Source of the DNA: Atrichornis clamosus
Lineage: Eukaryota > Chordata > Aves > Passeriformes > Menuridae
DNA length: 64,000 nt
Direction: 5' to 3'
Assembly: GCA_013400975.1 (NCBI GenBank)
Contig: WBMZ01011399.1
Coordinates: 26,425 to 90,424 of the forward strand
The position numbers were made by a program, and so were the translations under genes. Position 1 is the stretch's first letter. Each line of letters starts with the position of its first letter. This document shows, piece by piece, positions 13,701-27,500 of this stretch. The notes under the pieces were generated by a model. That model was not told the DNA's origin, searched no databases, and was given only the letters and a program-made list of their open reading frames with translations.

Positions 13701-16261
13701 GGAGAATTCTACCCATCCTCAAAAACTTTAACTGCAGTAGGAAAATGCCAGGTACTTCAACAGTAGCTAAATTCTCAAAAAGCACAGCTAACATCACTGT
13801 TCTCTAAAGCTCTTCCCTTCAGACATCATCTATTTATACACACTTGGGCATCAGCTCTAGAAAGTAAATTACAAGCTTCTGCTTGCCATAATGGGGGGGC
13901 AGAAAAAGATGACTGGAAAGCACACTCTGATTTGAAAACCTGTATATTCCTGTCTTAGCATGAGAAATTGGAGGAGAAAAACACACAGCCATCAACACAT
14001 CCATTCTGCCAGTGTTCCCACTTCCTATAGCTGGAGCACCCCAGCTCCTGTCCCATGGGGTGCCCAGCCAGGATGGCTCTGTTCCCTGCACCAGCCTGCA
14101 GATAGGACCTTCTTAAGACAATCCCATCGTTTCCTGACCAGGTTTCCCATTTGGTTCTGGGCTATCAATGGCCTCTTGAGAGAAAATGCCTTTACAAGCT
14201 CCTCCAGCCAGTGTAATGCCTTTGGGACCAGTTCTTTGGCTACAGATCACAGCAGCTCCCCTTTGCACCTCAACCCTGCCACGTGTGCCAGAAAAGCTGT
14301 CCCCACAGACTCTTTAATAAGAACAAGCAATGACTCACTGAATTAAAGCACCCTTACTCCTAGTGGTTACAAATTTAGCACACAACTGCTAAGCTTTTGG
14401 CTGAGCTTCAGCCTAGCCTTGATTTTCAACCAGTCTTGCAGAGCAGCATCCCAACCCGAAGGGGAAAGGATGCTTCACCCCACATCACCCTTGTGGCCGA
14501 GCAGAGAGAGAGAAAGGCAAAGGGAGGAGGCTCCACACAATCCCCGCGGCTTGCTACAAATGCTGGCCAGGCCACTGTGGGAAGGAAAGCAGAAAAAAAC
14601 CAAAACCCCTTCCCTTGTTCACCAGCTGGGTCCCCAGGGTTGCCTGCAGCCATGAAAAACACTGCTCTGCCCCCACAGCCTCAGCCCTGGAAGCAATGTG
14701 GGTACACCTGCCCCAAAGCCCTTCAGCTCCACGGATCACAGCACTACCCTCCCAGGGTTTCTGGCTCCCCTGCCATGGCACTCAGCTGTTCCTCTCCTCC
14801 AGGCAAATATTTCCATTTCCTCATCACACCCGAATCTCCCCCGCAGTCACTTCCCCAGCAAATGTGATTAGAGCTACACATTTTTTCACATCCTCTAAAT
14901 AAAGAGTGGGATTTTCACATCCACAGTCACTCTCCTATACGTTTGTTTATTCAACTATTTACACTGGCAAGCAATCATCCTTGTAACCATTACAAACTAA
15001 CCACTGCCGAGACCAAACCAGCGTGTTGTCCTACAAAGGGCCATGGCCCGCTAGTCCTGCTGCAATAACTGGCTTTTTGCACATTCTCATTTAAGCTGAC
15101 ATTTCTCCCCAGCAGTTTCATTATCCCAGCTGTCAGCCAGCAAGTCCGTCCCCCCTCGGGAGAACTCTGCCTTCTTGATTGCCTCATTCCGTTGACCCTT
15201 GGCAGGTCTGGTCCTGTTTGCATTCAGCCTCCCCCAGGTCATGTAAAAATGAGGGGAGAGCAGGGAGGTGGAAGGAGAACCCCACAAGAGGTGCAGGGTT
15301 TGTGTGCTAAGAAGTCCCACATTAGTGCTTGATGTCTGATGGGCGTGGGCAGTGCTGCTGCAGGACAGGCTTTGGGCAGAGGCAGGTGTGTGGGGCTGAG
15401 AGGCATGTGTGCCCCTCATAGTGGTCCTCAGGGCAGGACACTCCAGCACCTCCAAGGTGACCCACTAACGACTGGCAGGATGTGGCAATGAATATAGGAC
15501 AAATAAAACCGCACACATCTGACAAGGCAGGCTATTGAGCCCACACCTCGAAGAGAAACCTCAGAAATTAGACATTTGCTGGCTTAAAAGTATTAGCAGC
15601 AGTATATAAATGTGTTTTTATGCATTTATAGACATTTTCCTCACTGCTACCACTGACGGTGCATGTGCCTGAATTTCCCTGCCTAAATGGCAGAAACCAC
15701 CACTGATATGGCTATTTGAAGGCTACGAGGAACTGAAGGCGTGCTGGGTTTTAACTAACACCCAGTCTGTGCTATTTATTAAATTACTGGGGTGCTTTTT
15801 CACAGACCCACTCTGCCAGTCTTGCTCTTTGTTTCAGCAGTGCTCCAATCAATTGAGAAATCAAGACAGTCAACTCTGGGATCGAGGAACTACTTAAGCA
15901 AATGGGAAACTGGAAAAGGACCTGAAAATCAACCAGAAAAAGGACCTGAAATTCTCCTTTAATCACTCTTTTGATACTAGGATGCTAAGAGGCTTATTTA
16001 TACCTTGAAAGGTTGAATTTTCTCATCCCTTTTGAGAAGGAAAGCAAAAGCAGCAAAACAAAGAGTCTCAAAACCAGGTATGAAAGGTCACCAGGAAAAC
16101 ATGGCACAGTTATGCACAGATAAGCAAAAAGAAAATACCAGTGACAACACGTGCGTTTGGCAGGGAGGACACTGTTTTCATACTGCAGAGAAAAGCAATT
16201 AGAACTATCTCATGTCCCCATCACTTGCAAAGGGCTGGTTTGTTTGATTTTTTTTTTCTTC

Positions 16262-16297
16262 TTTTGAAATGTTGGCAAATTTTGCCAACATTCAAAA
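16262..16297. repeat. Near-perfect palindrome with TTGGC/GCCAA half-sites
   Basis: The arm ttttgaaatgttggcaaa is followed, after one T, by tttgccaacattcaaaa; the only difference is one extra A in the left arm. The centre contains TTGGC and GCCAA half-sites of the nuclear factor I type, but the spacer is 7 bases rather than the canonical 5. Binding is therefore uncertain. Confidence 0.85.
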
Positions 16298-17364
16298 CAA
16301 ATTTTTGTGATGCTTATAACACTTTCCCACTGGAAAAAGAGGGCAGGTTGCTCTCCATCAGCATGCACCCAGTGGGTCTCTACTGATGCACGCAGCACTC
16401 ACGATGCATCTCACTCTCAGCTAGAGAAGAGGCAAGGGAGTTTTTTCCCTAGATAATCGGAGGCTGACTGGGGAAACCCATGTATTATTCACCAAAAACT
16501 TTTAACATCCATTAAATTATTGCTTAATGTCAGCAATAAATATTCCCCACAAGAACGGATATGTTTTGCTGCCCTTCAGAATAAATGTTTGCAGTAAAAT
16601 CTCTCTAAGCACAGGTCGCCCCCCACGAAGAAGAAGAGTGAGCCAGCTGGGCAGGGACCTGCCCTCCCCACTGTTTTCCACCATCAGCTTTAATTTTACT
16701 GTTTTAACTCAGTCCTCAATTCCTGCGTTCATAAAGAAAGTCCTTGACATGACACAGCAATCATGAGACTGGCTGGGGCACTCCAAGTTCAACTTTTCTT
16801 TGGAGGGGCGGGGGGACACCTCTTCAATACCAAAGAAAGGTTGGGGAACACCAGCTTTCAGCCTGAATTACCAGATGGAGTGAGTCATCTCCCCAGTTTC
16901 ACATCCGCCGTCCCAGCCCTGAGGTCAGCAATGTCGTGGGTTTTACACGCAATGACGCGAAACACCTCAGGGCTGGACTTTCCTGGGGGACTGAGCCTGC
17001 TCCTGCCGTACCCTCCCTAAGGGACCAGCAGCTATGGCTCCCACGGAAGAACAGCCTTGTCCTCAGCAGTTTCTGCTCCCCAAAGCCGTGGTTACAGGAG
17101 ACACGTCCAAGCAGTTCTGTACAAATGTCCCTCCACCTCTTTTTTAACTCCTCATGCTGACAAACTGAAGACTTTCAACTATGTGGAGCTATATTCTTAT
17201 TTCGTGGAGAACATGGAGATATAGCATCCTTGCCCTAAGCACTCCTTTCCAAGAAACAGCAGGAAAAATACCTCTACCTCCCAAGGGAAGGACTTAAGTA
17301 TCGCAGTGCAAGCATCCTACAAGGTGGTGACAATAGTGTCTGCAGTTAATGCAGCTGCAATAGC

Positions 17365-17409
17365 TTTTATATATACATATATATATATTTATCTATGTAT
17401 ATATATATC
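17365..17409. repeat. AT dinucleotide microsatellite, interrupted
   Basis: A run of alternating T and A with a few interruptions (tacata, tttatctatg) covers about 45 bases. It is a simple-sequence repeat likely to be length-polymorphic. It lies in intronic sequence with no associated ORF. Confidence 0.9.
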
Positions 17410-19458
17410 AGCATAGGTACCCAGCTGGAAACATTCAGAAGCATCAATACCAAAGTCCCCGATGCTGAGGACTAAAATTTATGGCTGGACTACCTCCTGA
17501 TTATCAGCTTGTACAGGTTGCCTGGAATGGGAATATTTGCCATCACCTCCCAGTCAACTCTCTTGCTCCTGCAAAAGTAGTACATTTAAAGTGAGTGGGA
17601 TCTATGCAGCAAATTTTCAGTATCTATTCCACCCTTGATAGTGTCTATAAATTACTCAGAGAAACCAGCTGTAAAATTGCTAAATTGCTGATGACATGAA
17701 ACTGAAGGGAGTAGTAAATACAAAGCAACCACAAGAGAGGTCCAGAGGGATTCGGATCACTTATGTAACTAGGCCAATACACCGAAAAGTAAATTTATAG
17801 CGGAGCAAACGCAAACTATTGCTTGGTTATTGGAAAACTGCAGAAGCAAAATAACTGCACTTCTGAACTGAAGCACAAGAGAACAGGACTGTGAAATAGC
17901 AGCAGACACTTATCAAAAAATCTCTCTTGAACGAAGAAAGCTAATCCAGCAGAGCCGCTGCTGCTGTGCTGGGATCTGCGGTAACTGGGAATGGCACAGC
18001 CCTGGCGAGGGCTTGAGCAATTTGCTGATCACACTCTGCTCAGAGGCTGTAAGACAGGTATGAGACCTGGCTGCACGAGGAGGCTGCAAATAGAAAACAT
18101 CCTTTCTTAGCAGACAGAACTGCTGTTTGATTGCGAGCCCAGCCAAGGGCAAAGCGAGCTGCTCGGGAAAGGGATGGGAAGCTCCCAGACCCACTGGCTA
18201 TGACTGCAGCAGCCAGGGGGGAACCCCAGGCACCTGAGCCCAACAGAAGCTCTGGAATGAGAAACACACTGAGGCCAGGAAATGCATGAAGGGGTTGGGG
18301 ATATAAATTATGGCTTTCCCCGATTATCTAAGTGAGGCATTTTGTCTCAAAAAGGCATGTAACATCTGTGTGTTACTTCATACATCTGTTAAACCCACGA
18401 GAGCCCAGAAACAGGAGTTCAGGGAGAATGGGAGCACCACCAGCAGCCTGGTAATCCCATCAGGAGCACCTCCACCACAGCCGTGACAGCACCCAGGCAA
18501 TGCTGTGACAGGGACATCAGGAGCTGAGGAGCAAGGCAAGGGCACCAGCCTGCCCCAGGCAGGAGGAGCCCAGCAGGGATAGCCACTGCTCAGAGCGATG
18601 GAGGAAAGCGAGACGCTGATGGGGGGAGAAGCTAGCAGCCAGATCTGGTCTGTTCCCAGCATGACATTTTTCCAAGGCTTTGCACTCCACCTACTTTGTG
18701 CAGATCCTTGGGAAGATGGGGAGGAGGCATGCCTGCCACCAGGCAGCTTCTCTGCCAGACTCCAAATCCTTACTCCCAAAAATATCTCACCTGGGCTAGG
18801 AAACTTATTTCCTCTTAATCTCACTCTTAGAAATATCGGAGCTATTTTGGATGTAAGTCCCTCCCATTCCAAAATAAATAAACTATGCAAGAGCATCACT
18901 CTGGCTGACCTTCTTGGGAAATTTCAGCACAAAACATTTACAATTTGGCAACCCACAGATTATAAAGTCACGAAGTGCTAGAAGTCAGTCAAAGGACTTT
19001 GCAGGGTTTGCTACCTACATTGCATACTCCATTTTAAAATTACAGAGGCAGAGACAGGATCTCCACTATAAAACATGCGAGAACTGTCTAGTGGATAACA
19101 GGAAGCTGGTGCTTCACTTTAACACAGCAGGTCACTGTGTTGATATTTCTGCCTCCAGCAGTGAGCAATACCTGATGCTTACAGCGAAAGGGGACAGTCT
19201 CAGGTTCCCGTGCTGCCAGGACCTGAGAAATCCTGTAAGGTGCTGGATGCTCCCGCTTCCCCCAGCCTTCACAGGGCACCCAGTGGTGTACAGGCTTCCT
19301 TGGCCACTTGCAGGACCAAGGCACCCAGACAACTGTGCCATGTGACAAACCATCTCTCCTCATCTCCAGAGAAGCGGTTATATCCTGAAGGATAAAACTT
19401 AGTTCTATTTTCATATGAATAACAGAGTATCTGACATAAAATTATATAATCTCTATAA

Positions 19459-19478
19459 ATACATAAATAAATAAATAA
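19459..19478. repeat. AAAT tetranucleotide microsatellite
   Basis: Four to five tandem copies of an AAAT unit lie at the start of an AT-rich block. The array is short but could be polymorphic. Confidence 0.85.
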
Positions 19479-21679
19479 GCAATTTTGATGCTTGACTCAA
19501 CCTAGTAAACATGAGGGAAGATAGGAAATTCAAAGAAAATATTAACTTTTAACTGGAAAACATAGAATTATCTCAAAAAGCAGAACCATAATGATAAAGA
19601 ACAATATTGAAAAGGTAATTTAAAATGTTATTAGACATAATTTCAGGAGAATAGGAAATGAAAAAATAATCAGCATCGATAAGCCAAATCTCCCACTTTT
19701 AGGTGTTCTTTCACATATGAAATGTTATTGTTTATAAATCTGTACCACATTTTACCATACAGAACAGAAAAGCTCACATTTTTAGTCTTCCACTTTCTTC
19801 TTGAAAATATAATAGTTAGCCAACTGCATTAGGTCAATCATTGCCTCTCCAACCAAACAGGAATTTCCTCAAACATTTTTCCTCATCATGCCCCTCAACA
19901 GCAGTCTGCTATACCAGGGTAGGGACTTTCATGCCTCCCAGCTCCCCTGGGTTCCCTTCTGAACCCATGACCACCCTCAGTCCTGTCTGAGGGAGAGAAC
20001 AAGGTTTCCAAAACGTCGAGGCTCTCCAAAGTGAATGAAAATTGACAATGAGACACCGGGTCAGAAGGAGCCAGCGGGCTGGCTGCCTCTCTCCTGCCCG
20101 CAGTGCGGGGGACAGGAGGGGGCTGGACAGAGCCTGGGGACACAGGGACAAACAGGGGACACGGGGGCTTGTCAAGGAGAGATTTAGGATTTCTGTGCTT
20201 GGGTAACACAGGCACGCACAAATTCATTGAGAAAGCTGCTGTTAACAACTAATCACAAATTACTCATTTTCCTTCTGAGGCTCTGCTGGGTTTTTTTCCC
20301 CTCTGCCTGATTTTAGCTCATAATTCCACCACGCACCAAAGCTTCTTCTCCAGGATCCCGCTGAATCACAGTGCTAAATTGGGAAGTCTCTCGAAATGTG
20401 TTTTCCCTTACACTGCCTATTGCAGAATTTCTACCAGCAGCACCCAGTGGTGAAAAACAACCCAGCAAGAAAATAAAGAAACTGATGGGTCTGATTTTTT
20501 TTTTTCCTTTCCTCCCATCCGGATAAGATTTCAAAACAGACATCAGTTCATGAATCAAGAAAGGTTGTTTTGGTTTTGTTTCCAAGACAATGAAGTTCTG
20601 CGTACTTTTAGTGCCAAGGAAAATAAATACAGAAGAAGAGAAATGAAAGTAGCATGGATGCTATAATTTCCATTTTCCTGAGCTCCATCACCTCCAGGCT
20701 ATGCTACATCTTCACAAAGGGAAGGACTGGGTCTTCCTGGGTGTCAAAGCATGGGACAAAGGCACATAGTTAAGTTCAAAAAACGCAGACTCTAAAAGAC
20801 CTTCTAAAAGGCTTCACTCAGCCCAGGGTTTCCTTTTGGTGGGAAAAATTCAAAATCAAAGAACTACCATAGGACCATGAGCCAGAGCAGATGGTGGTGA
20901 TTTAAAGGCTCTGTAGAGGAGGAATAAAAAGATGGTAGGAGAGGGTTAACACCGGTAGTAAGGCTTGAAATGCAGCAATCAGAATAACTGCATTTGGATG
21001 AGAAATGCCAAAGATTAAGAGCTTGCCTTCTACAGCAGTGATCTGGTAATTGAGTCTTGGTTCTTTGCAGCTTACAATGAAACTGAAGAGAAAGGCAAGA
21101 TGGATGGTAATTGCCACAGGTATGAAGTCTGGGTGCAGCTGTGAGCACACTGGGTCAATAGTGATAAACACACCAATCTATATAGTTTCCGACACGAGGT
21201 GCTCTGCTCTGGCGTTGGCTGAAGCTGAATTCCTACCCTCTCCCACTCATTCATTCTCTCCCCAGAGGAGCCGCGAGCAGAGGAACACCTTTGTGTAAGC
21301 AGGGCGGCTCTGCTCCAACACGCACGGCTACACGTCCCTGAAGGCATCTTCATCATGGAACTCCAACCTGACCCCTCAGCACAGGGCAAGCTCACAGCTC
21401 TTCCACAACCAAACTGGGCTTTCGGCGTGGCAGGTACCAACAAAACAAAAAGTCTACCCCAACAAACAAATGCGTGTTTTGGATAATGGCTAACATCCTC
21501 TTAAGTCAGATATCTACTCAAAAACCATCGTTACCAAAGGCCTGATCTTACCAGAGCTTAGTACACCCAGCTTCAAGTGAAGTCAACATCTACTTTACTG
21601 GCAGGAGCCCTGCGGAAATAGCTGGGAGACAGGTTTCTGAGGGAACAACACTCATTTCTAAAAGTAGACTGCGCTTCCC

Positions 21680-21716
21680 AAAAAAAAAATCACACACAGA
21701 CCAAAAAAAAAAAAAA
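21680..21716. repeat. Two A-runs separated by a CA-rich spacer
   Basis: Runs of about 10 and 14 A residues are separated by tcacacacagacc, and both are preceded by CC. The second may be a slipped duplicate of the first. There is no coding content. Confidence 0.75.
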
Positions 21717-22727
21717 TCTGTGTGCATGTTTGCATGGAGCACGGCTCCTACCTCTGGCCCCAAGTCCATAAAAGACCTCTTTAGCTCTTTCAGATGATGG
21801 CATGCCTGTAGAGTCACACTCACAGAAGAGAAAGAAAAGCTAAAAAAGTATAAATTGAACTATTAATTTCTCTCTATCACTAGCATTTTCCTCACCATCA
21901 ACCAAGGTAACATCTCAGTAACTACTTATATCCATGGCACCCAAGGATTCATTCCAGAGACATCAGAAAAAACTTCCACCTCTTCCACAGTTCACACTCC
22001 TCCACTGTCAGGTCATTCCAGCTTGAGGGTCTTGAAATATACAGCTCCTGACATGGAACTAATGTCTCAAGCTCCAGCTGTGGAAACACCTCCTTCAGTG
22101 CTCTGGGTTCACTTCACCATTTAAAAACTCACTTTTAAATGATCTAAACTTACAAAAAGTCAAGGGTTACGTTTCCGGGCGAATGTCACTTGGGCCATGA
22201 CTCAGGAAAGCAGGTACTGAGTTCCTGCTGCCACAAGCAGGACTCCAGCATGTACCTCAAAACCAACAGGTGCCCAAATATTTCCTAAATACCATGACTG
22301 AGGCTTAAAATAACTTCTAACTGCTGGGCCACCCATGGTGGCACCCACTGGCTGTGCCCCACAAAAGGCAATCCCTGCCCCCAGAAGCCTGCAGCATCTG
22401 TAGTGGAGGCCCTGTGGCCCTTCCTGAAGCAATCTTCATCTTTTTCCCATTCATTCCACCTATTTTTTCCCCTGCTGCTTCATTCAACACTATTTATATC
22501 CCAACTGACTGGAAATAATTGATCCCTGCCCGCTCTGAAACTGTTCTTTATGTACTTGTAGATATTGTGTCTCTCCTCAGTCAAATCTTTGCACAGAGCT
22601 CATCCTCAGCCTTTTTTATTACAAGTTTTCTGCTTCCAAATATTTTTATGGTTTCTTTTGTTGATCCCCTCTGACTATTTTCTAGAATATCCTTTTAGAT
22701 TAACAATGGTACCCAAAAGTTAATACA

Positions 22728-22750
22728 GCACTGGAAGCGGCACTGGAAGC
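22728..22750. repeat. Minimal tandem duplication, 12-bp period
   Basis: The 11-mer gcactggaagc is present twice, separated by one G. This is a small replication-slippage duplication. Confidence 0.85.
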
Positions 22751-24469
22751 AAAGCATAATAATTACCCTGCTTTGCATCTGGCATGCCTGCTACTCACTA
22801 GAGACCAATGACTTTGAATGCCAAATCCAACGGAACTAGGAGAGGTTTGGCTTTCAAAAACCACAACTTGTCACCTTCTTGAAGCACAGGGTGTTTTTTA
22901 CTCAAAAAGCACCCGCACCCCGTATCAAGGATCGCTTCTGAAATAAAAGCAATTTTAAAATCCCCATCTGGTTATTTTAAGCAGACTTCTCACAGTTGGA
23001 GATGGAAGTTCAAGACTCAGTCCTCCTTGTGTACCAAGACATTGGTTTGTACAGCAGGTTGTCAGTCTTCAAAGACATGAAACACATTTATTATTTGATT
23101 ACCACCTACTGCTGCTTCTTACTTAAGAATTTGGGAGAAAAAGGGAGTCAGTGACAAATGCACCCATTTACATCAAGAACATCAAGCTGTGTCTCGGTAC
23201 TTCAAATTAAGAGTTTGAATGGCATATGAATCCTTCTGTCAGCTGTCTCCACCAGCATGAATTTAGCACTGACATATGGGGGGAAAACTGGTACATGGGT
23301 ACCCACATTTTTGGGTGATGTGGTAAAGAAAGCTTCTGCACAGGTCTGGTCCTCAGCACACCCAAGACAGCCAGCTCTTGACAGCCTCTCCAGGCTGAGA
23401 CCCATGTAAGATCCACTCAGCAGTCACAGCACAGGCAGAAAAGCCCTGCCATATCCCTTCATGTATTTTCTCCATGACCTGGAGGACCCACTTGAATAGA
23501 TTAGATGAAACTCCAGTGCATCTTTGATGAGTTAATCTTTCGGAAAAGCTTATGTTTTAGAGGAAACTGGCAACAGTATTAGGATGCTAAGGTTAATTAT
23601 TTAAATAAGAGACTGTTTAAACTTCATTTATAGCAAAATGTGAAGTTCATGTTTAACACGTTCTCCAACACTTTTCCCAACGTGCTATACATGCCTGGCT
23701 AAAGCTTTTTTGACATGCATAACCAGTGCATGGGGTCAGGGGCTCAGATCAGCAGACCACAAAGTTTTTTACTTCATCTGCCAGCCACCCTCCTCCCCAC
23801 TAATGTGCGACTGGCTGAAAAAGCCTAATGTATATATTTTCAAGCCATAATTCTTTATATTTGCTGTCAGCTTTCTGAGCCTCTGGAGCACACATGCTTC
23901 ATATTTTTGAGATCTTTTGCACAGCCACAGCATGTTAAAAACTGATGTGTGGTGGGGGTGGATTTTGAGAAAAGGAAGAAAATTAAATCAACACAGCCAT
24001 TCTTCTGAAATCTCAGGGCAGTAGCTGGGACTTTACAGGGAGTAAGGAAATGGTCCCTGAAATGCCAGCAATAAAATCACAGAAGCTGACAACAGTGTCA
24101 CTGTTCAGGATGGACAGAAGCAACACCTCAGTAAATTGGTGGTCTACAATCATCACCACCAAACACCACTGAAAAAGAAAAAACCTGTAGGTTATATACT
24201 AACAGCAGCATGTTTTCAATGCTTCATCCTCTGCCAAAGAGGAAGGCAGGCTTAAAATCTACAAAGACAGGCCTTGTGGTCACATTTTCAATCACACCAG
24301 TACTGTCCCCAACACTATTCAAGCTGATGTGAAACAGAACAATGTCAATCTTTTCCATCTGTTTAGCTATTTCTTCTTACTCTGAATTTCCAAACTCTCC
24401 CTTGAGAGGCCAGGAATAACTGGTTAATCAAAAAAATACCCTGTGGTTTGGGATAAAAAAATGCTAACT

Positions 24470-24471
<2 letters not shown>

Positions 24472-24516
<45 letters not shown>
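24472..24516 (+). repeat. Pure poly-T tract, 45 bases
   Basis: Forty-five consecutive T residues occur with no interruption, far longer than any other homopolymer in the window. On the minus strand this is A45 in the sense direction of the inferred gene. The flanks carry a 7-bp inverted repeat, aatgcta at 24460-24466 and tagcatt at 24522-24528, which may be coincidence. No TTTATT (reverse of the polyadenylation signal) follows within the next 30 bases, so a processed retrocopy is not supported. True length may differ because such runs are prone to sequencing and assembly error. Confidence 0.95.
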
Positions 24517-24517
<1 letters not shown>

Positions 24518-27500
24518 AGTCTAGCATTCCTGCTTGCAATCCACACTAACCCCAACTATAGTTACATGATAGTATCACCCTGCTTTGGGGTGGTTGAAGA
24601 ACTTGGATTTTCCTGTTTATACTCAAGTTATCAGCTGATATTCTAGAAATAAAGTATTTAAATCCTTCCTACATGATGCTTTTAAACCGCCACTATATTA
24701 GAAGTTACATCATTAAATAAACAGTTCTCATGGTTCCAACTAACCAATGCTTTCCACTGAAAAATTCTTTTGGTTTGGTTTGGAAGGCAAGTATTTAACT
24801 AATAGCTCCTTGGTTTATCCTTGCTTTTGAGAAAAATTGTTTTAAGTAACCAGATTAATAATGTTGCAACTCTAATTTTAATTTTCATGGGAAAATGATT
24901 TACATGCTTCCATTGTTGAAAACTGATGGAAGATATGAAGCAGCCTCTCTTTCAGAGCTGTTGAATATGCAGAACCTCAACAGAACTGGTCTATTTGATT
25001 ATATATAAATTTATGTTTATGCAAAACTTAACGTGAATGTATCTTTACCTTAAAGGCAATAAGCTGTTCCTTGCATATAGACTGCATTCTGTTATTGAAT
25101 GCCTTGCCTAATGAATAATCACAATAATTAATTTTTATAAAAATGTTCAGGAAAACTCTCAGGCTATTTTAAACCAGAGAATTTTACCACATGAAAACGC
25201 TGCAAAGAGAAATACTGTTCAGCTTTACAAACTGCTATTAAATGCTTTGTAAAGCAATGGAGCAGCTAACTCACCCTTTTGGACAATCTATTTCTGTAAC
25301 CTCCACATCCTTCACGCAAAAGAAAGCAACCTATTCCTCAGGAAGAAAAGGAGAGAATTCTATACAGCCTTCTCCATACTTCGAGAGTCTTCATCCATTC
25401 AACATCCATGAAAACCTTATTACTTATGATTTCTCCTTCAAGGAAGGACATTTCTGAAAATAAAGTATCTAAAGTACTGTTTTAGAGGAAAAACAACAAA
25501 CAGAATACTCAGGATCAGTAAAGTAGCCTTACACACAAAAACTCACATTGATTTCATTAGCTTACAACTCAAGGAAATTCTTGTGTTGGGGAAGAATCCA
25601 ACAACCACATAAGTACTACTGACAGCCAGATGTGCAAAAGCTAATTTTTTGAAAAGATCAGATCCTCCAGGAGTAGCAGCATGGAAAAATAAAGTATGGG
25701 AAATCCTTTCTTAGGGGAAATTTTAAAAAATTAATTGACAGACAAGATGCAAAGCTAAATCTAGTTGTTTATCAAAATGTACTGTTTTAAATTGTTTTTC
25801 AGATTGTGAACAAAATACGCATGTAGTAGAAAATACAGACTGAATATAAATGACATTTTTAAAGATAGCAAAAGCTGATTGTTATAAATTGTAACAAAAA
25901 AGCTAGATGCATAAATGAACATTTCCCATGAGCTACAAATGTTCTAGCCCAAACTTTTAAGAAGTTCTTTTTTATTTTTTTGCGCTTTCTGACAAATTTT
26001 GTTACCTGTTCTCCTCATTAGGCCATGGTTTTCCTTCTACTTTCTTGTTTAAGACTTGCCTCACAGAGCCAATGTGCAAGTGACAGCCAACATCCTGCCA
26101 CATGGGTTTATAAGAGTCACTCTTTGACGTAACTGAGCAAAAAGACATTCAGTCCTGCACCATCATTCCCTCTTCCTTTGCCTGCCTCCACATCCCCCTT
26201 TTCTGTACTCCAAACTTTTCCTTTGATACACTCTCACTGTACCACCAGCCACCTACAACTCCATCATCATACCTTGAATGTTGACACCCTAACGGGACAG
26301 ACTCAAGTTATCACTCAGTTTTCTGTCTCTCAACAAAGCCCAAGCGCAGAGGGGGAAATGAAGATGAGCCCAGCAGGCAGACAGGATTAGCTTCAAGCAC
26401 TGTTCACCTGCAGGTTTTTCCATGCAATTCCTGATAGACTGGCTAGTACCCGAACTCTGCATCTTCCTACCTACACCTCCCATCCTCAAAAGGCTGCTTT
26501 GCAGCTGCATCATAACACTTTCTATGATGAAAAGCACTAAATGCTTGATGAAGGTCAATGCCACTGTGCCATGGTGAACAAGCTATTTGCATGACCTTTC
26601 TCCAAAGCACCAGCAACCCCATGACTTCTCAGGGTTTTGCAGGTGTTACAGCCAACTCAGGCACCATACGTTAAACTCCAGCACTACCACATGGGCATTA
26701 CCTTTCCTGGGCTCCAAAAACCAGACTGAGTACCAGTTTGGCACACATACCATTCCTGAAGCCATTCTTGGTGCCTGCAACCCATTAGAAGGCCATCACA
26801 GGCAGAAAAGCAACTTGTGTGAGCAGAGCTGTGTTTGTATCTGCAAGGCTAGAAATAGGTGTGAAAAACAGGGCACATGCTTATTTTGAGGTGGCACAGA
26901 CCATTCTGTACATGCTACAAACATGAGTGGGACTGCAGTTTTGCCAGAGGTGGCTCAAGTCATCCTCCCCTCTGCACATGCAGAACAAATACCAGCTGTC
27001 TCCCTGCAACAACACCCCACACATGCATTCCTCTTCAAAGCACTTCCCAAGCACTCACCCAGTAATCCTGCCAGCACTTCTGAGAAGCAGACACCTCTGT
27101 TATCCCCAAATTACTGACTGGGAAGCCAAGGGATAGAGCTGGAGGCTTGAATATTCAAGGGGACCAAAAGGCACTAAGGGTGGCATTCAGCTACCCCAAA
27201 TTCCCAGGTACCTGTGTACCGAGACACAAAGATGAAAAGGACCAAACTTCTGAAAGAGCAGCCCCCAGCCTCAGCCCTGTGCTCAGGACCATGTAGCTGT
27301 CCCCTCTCCACACCATCACTGTGCAAAAAACAACACAAGCCCAGGCCTCTGCTGGACAGACACAACAAGGCACCAAGATCAAACAACCAGGTGAGCAGAC
27401 ACCTGTCTGATCTCATACCAGTAAATACAGGTTGCACGTCTTCAGAATTTTAACCAAAGCAAAAATATGAAAGCTCTTCCCATGGCCTGAACAATCCACC

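Larger units (their letters stand above)
9876..24471. other. Non-coding stretch, no supported gene
   Basis: AT-rich unique DNA predominates at about 12,720-13,400 and 19,400-19,850. More GC-rich patches lie at about 14,400-14,850, 15,150-15,450, 16,600-17,100 and 18,400-18,760. A minus-strand open frame of 173 codons at 18378-18899 has no recognisable protein feature and is most likely chance. Simple repeats and palindromes in this part are listed separately. Confidence 0.5.

Noticed and set aside
18378..18899. 173-codon minus-strand open frame as an exon
   Set aside because: No recognisable protein features; overlapped by a plus-strand frame of similar quality.
24472..24560. Processed retrocopy inserted in minus orientation, with T45 as its reversed tail
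   Set aside because: No reversed polyadenylation signal follows the T run and no coding-like sequence lies to the right.
24443..24646. Plus-strand ORF with a poly-Phe run
   Set aside because: The poly-Phe is only the translation of the T45 tract.
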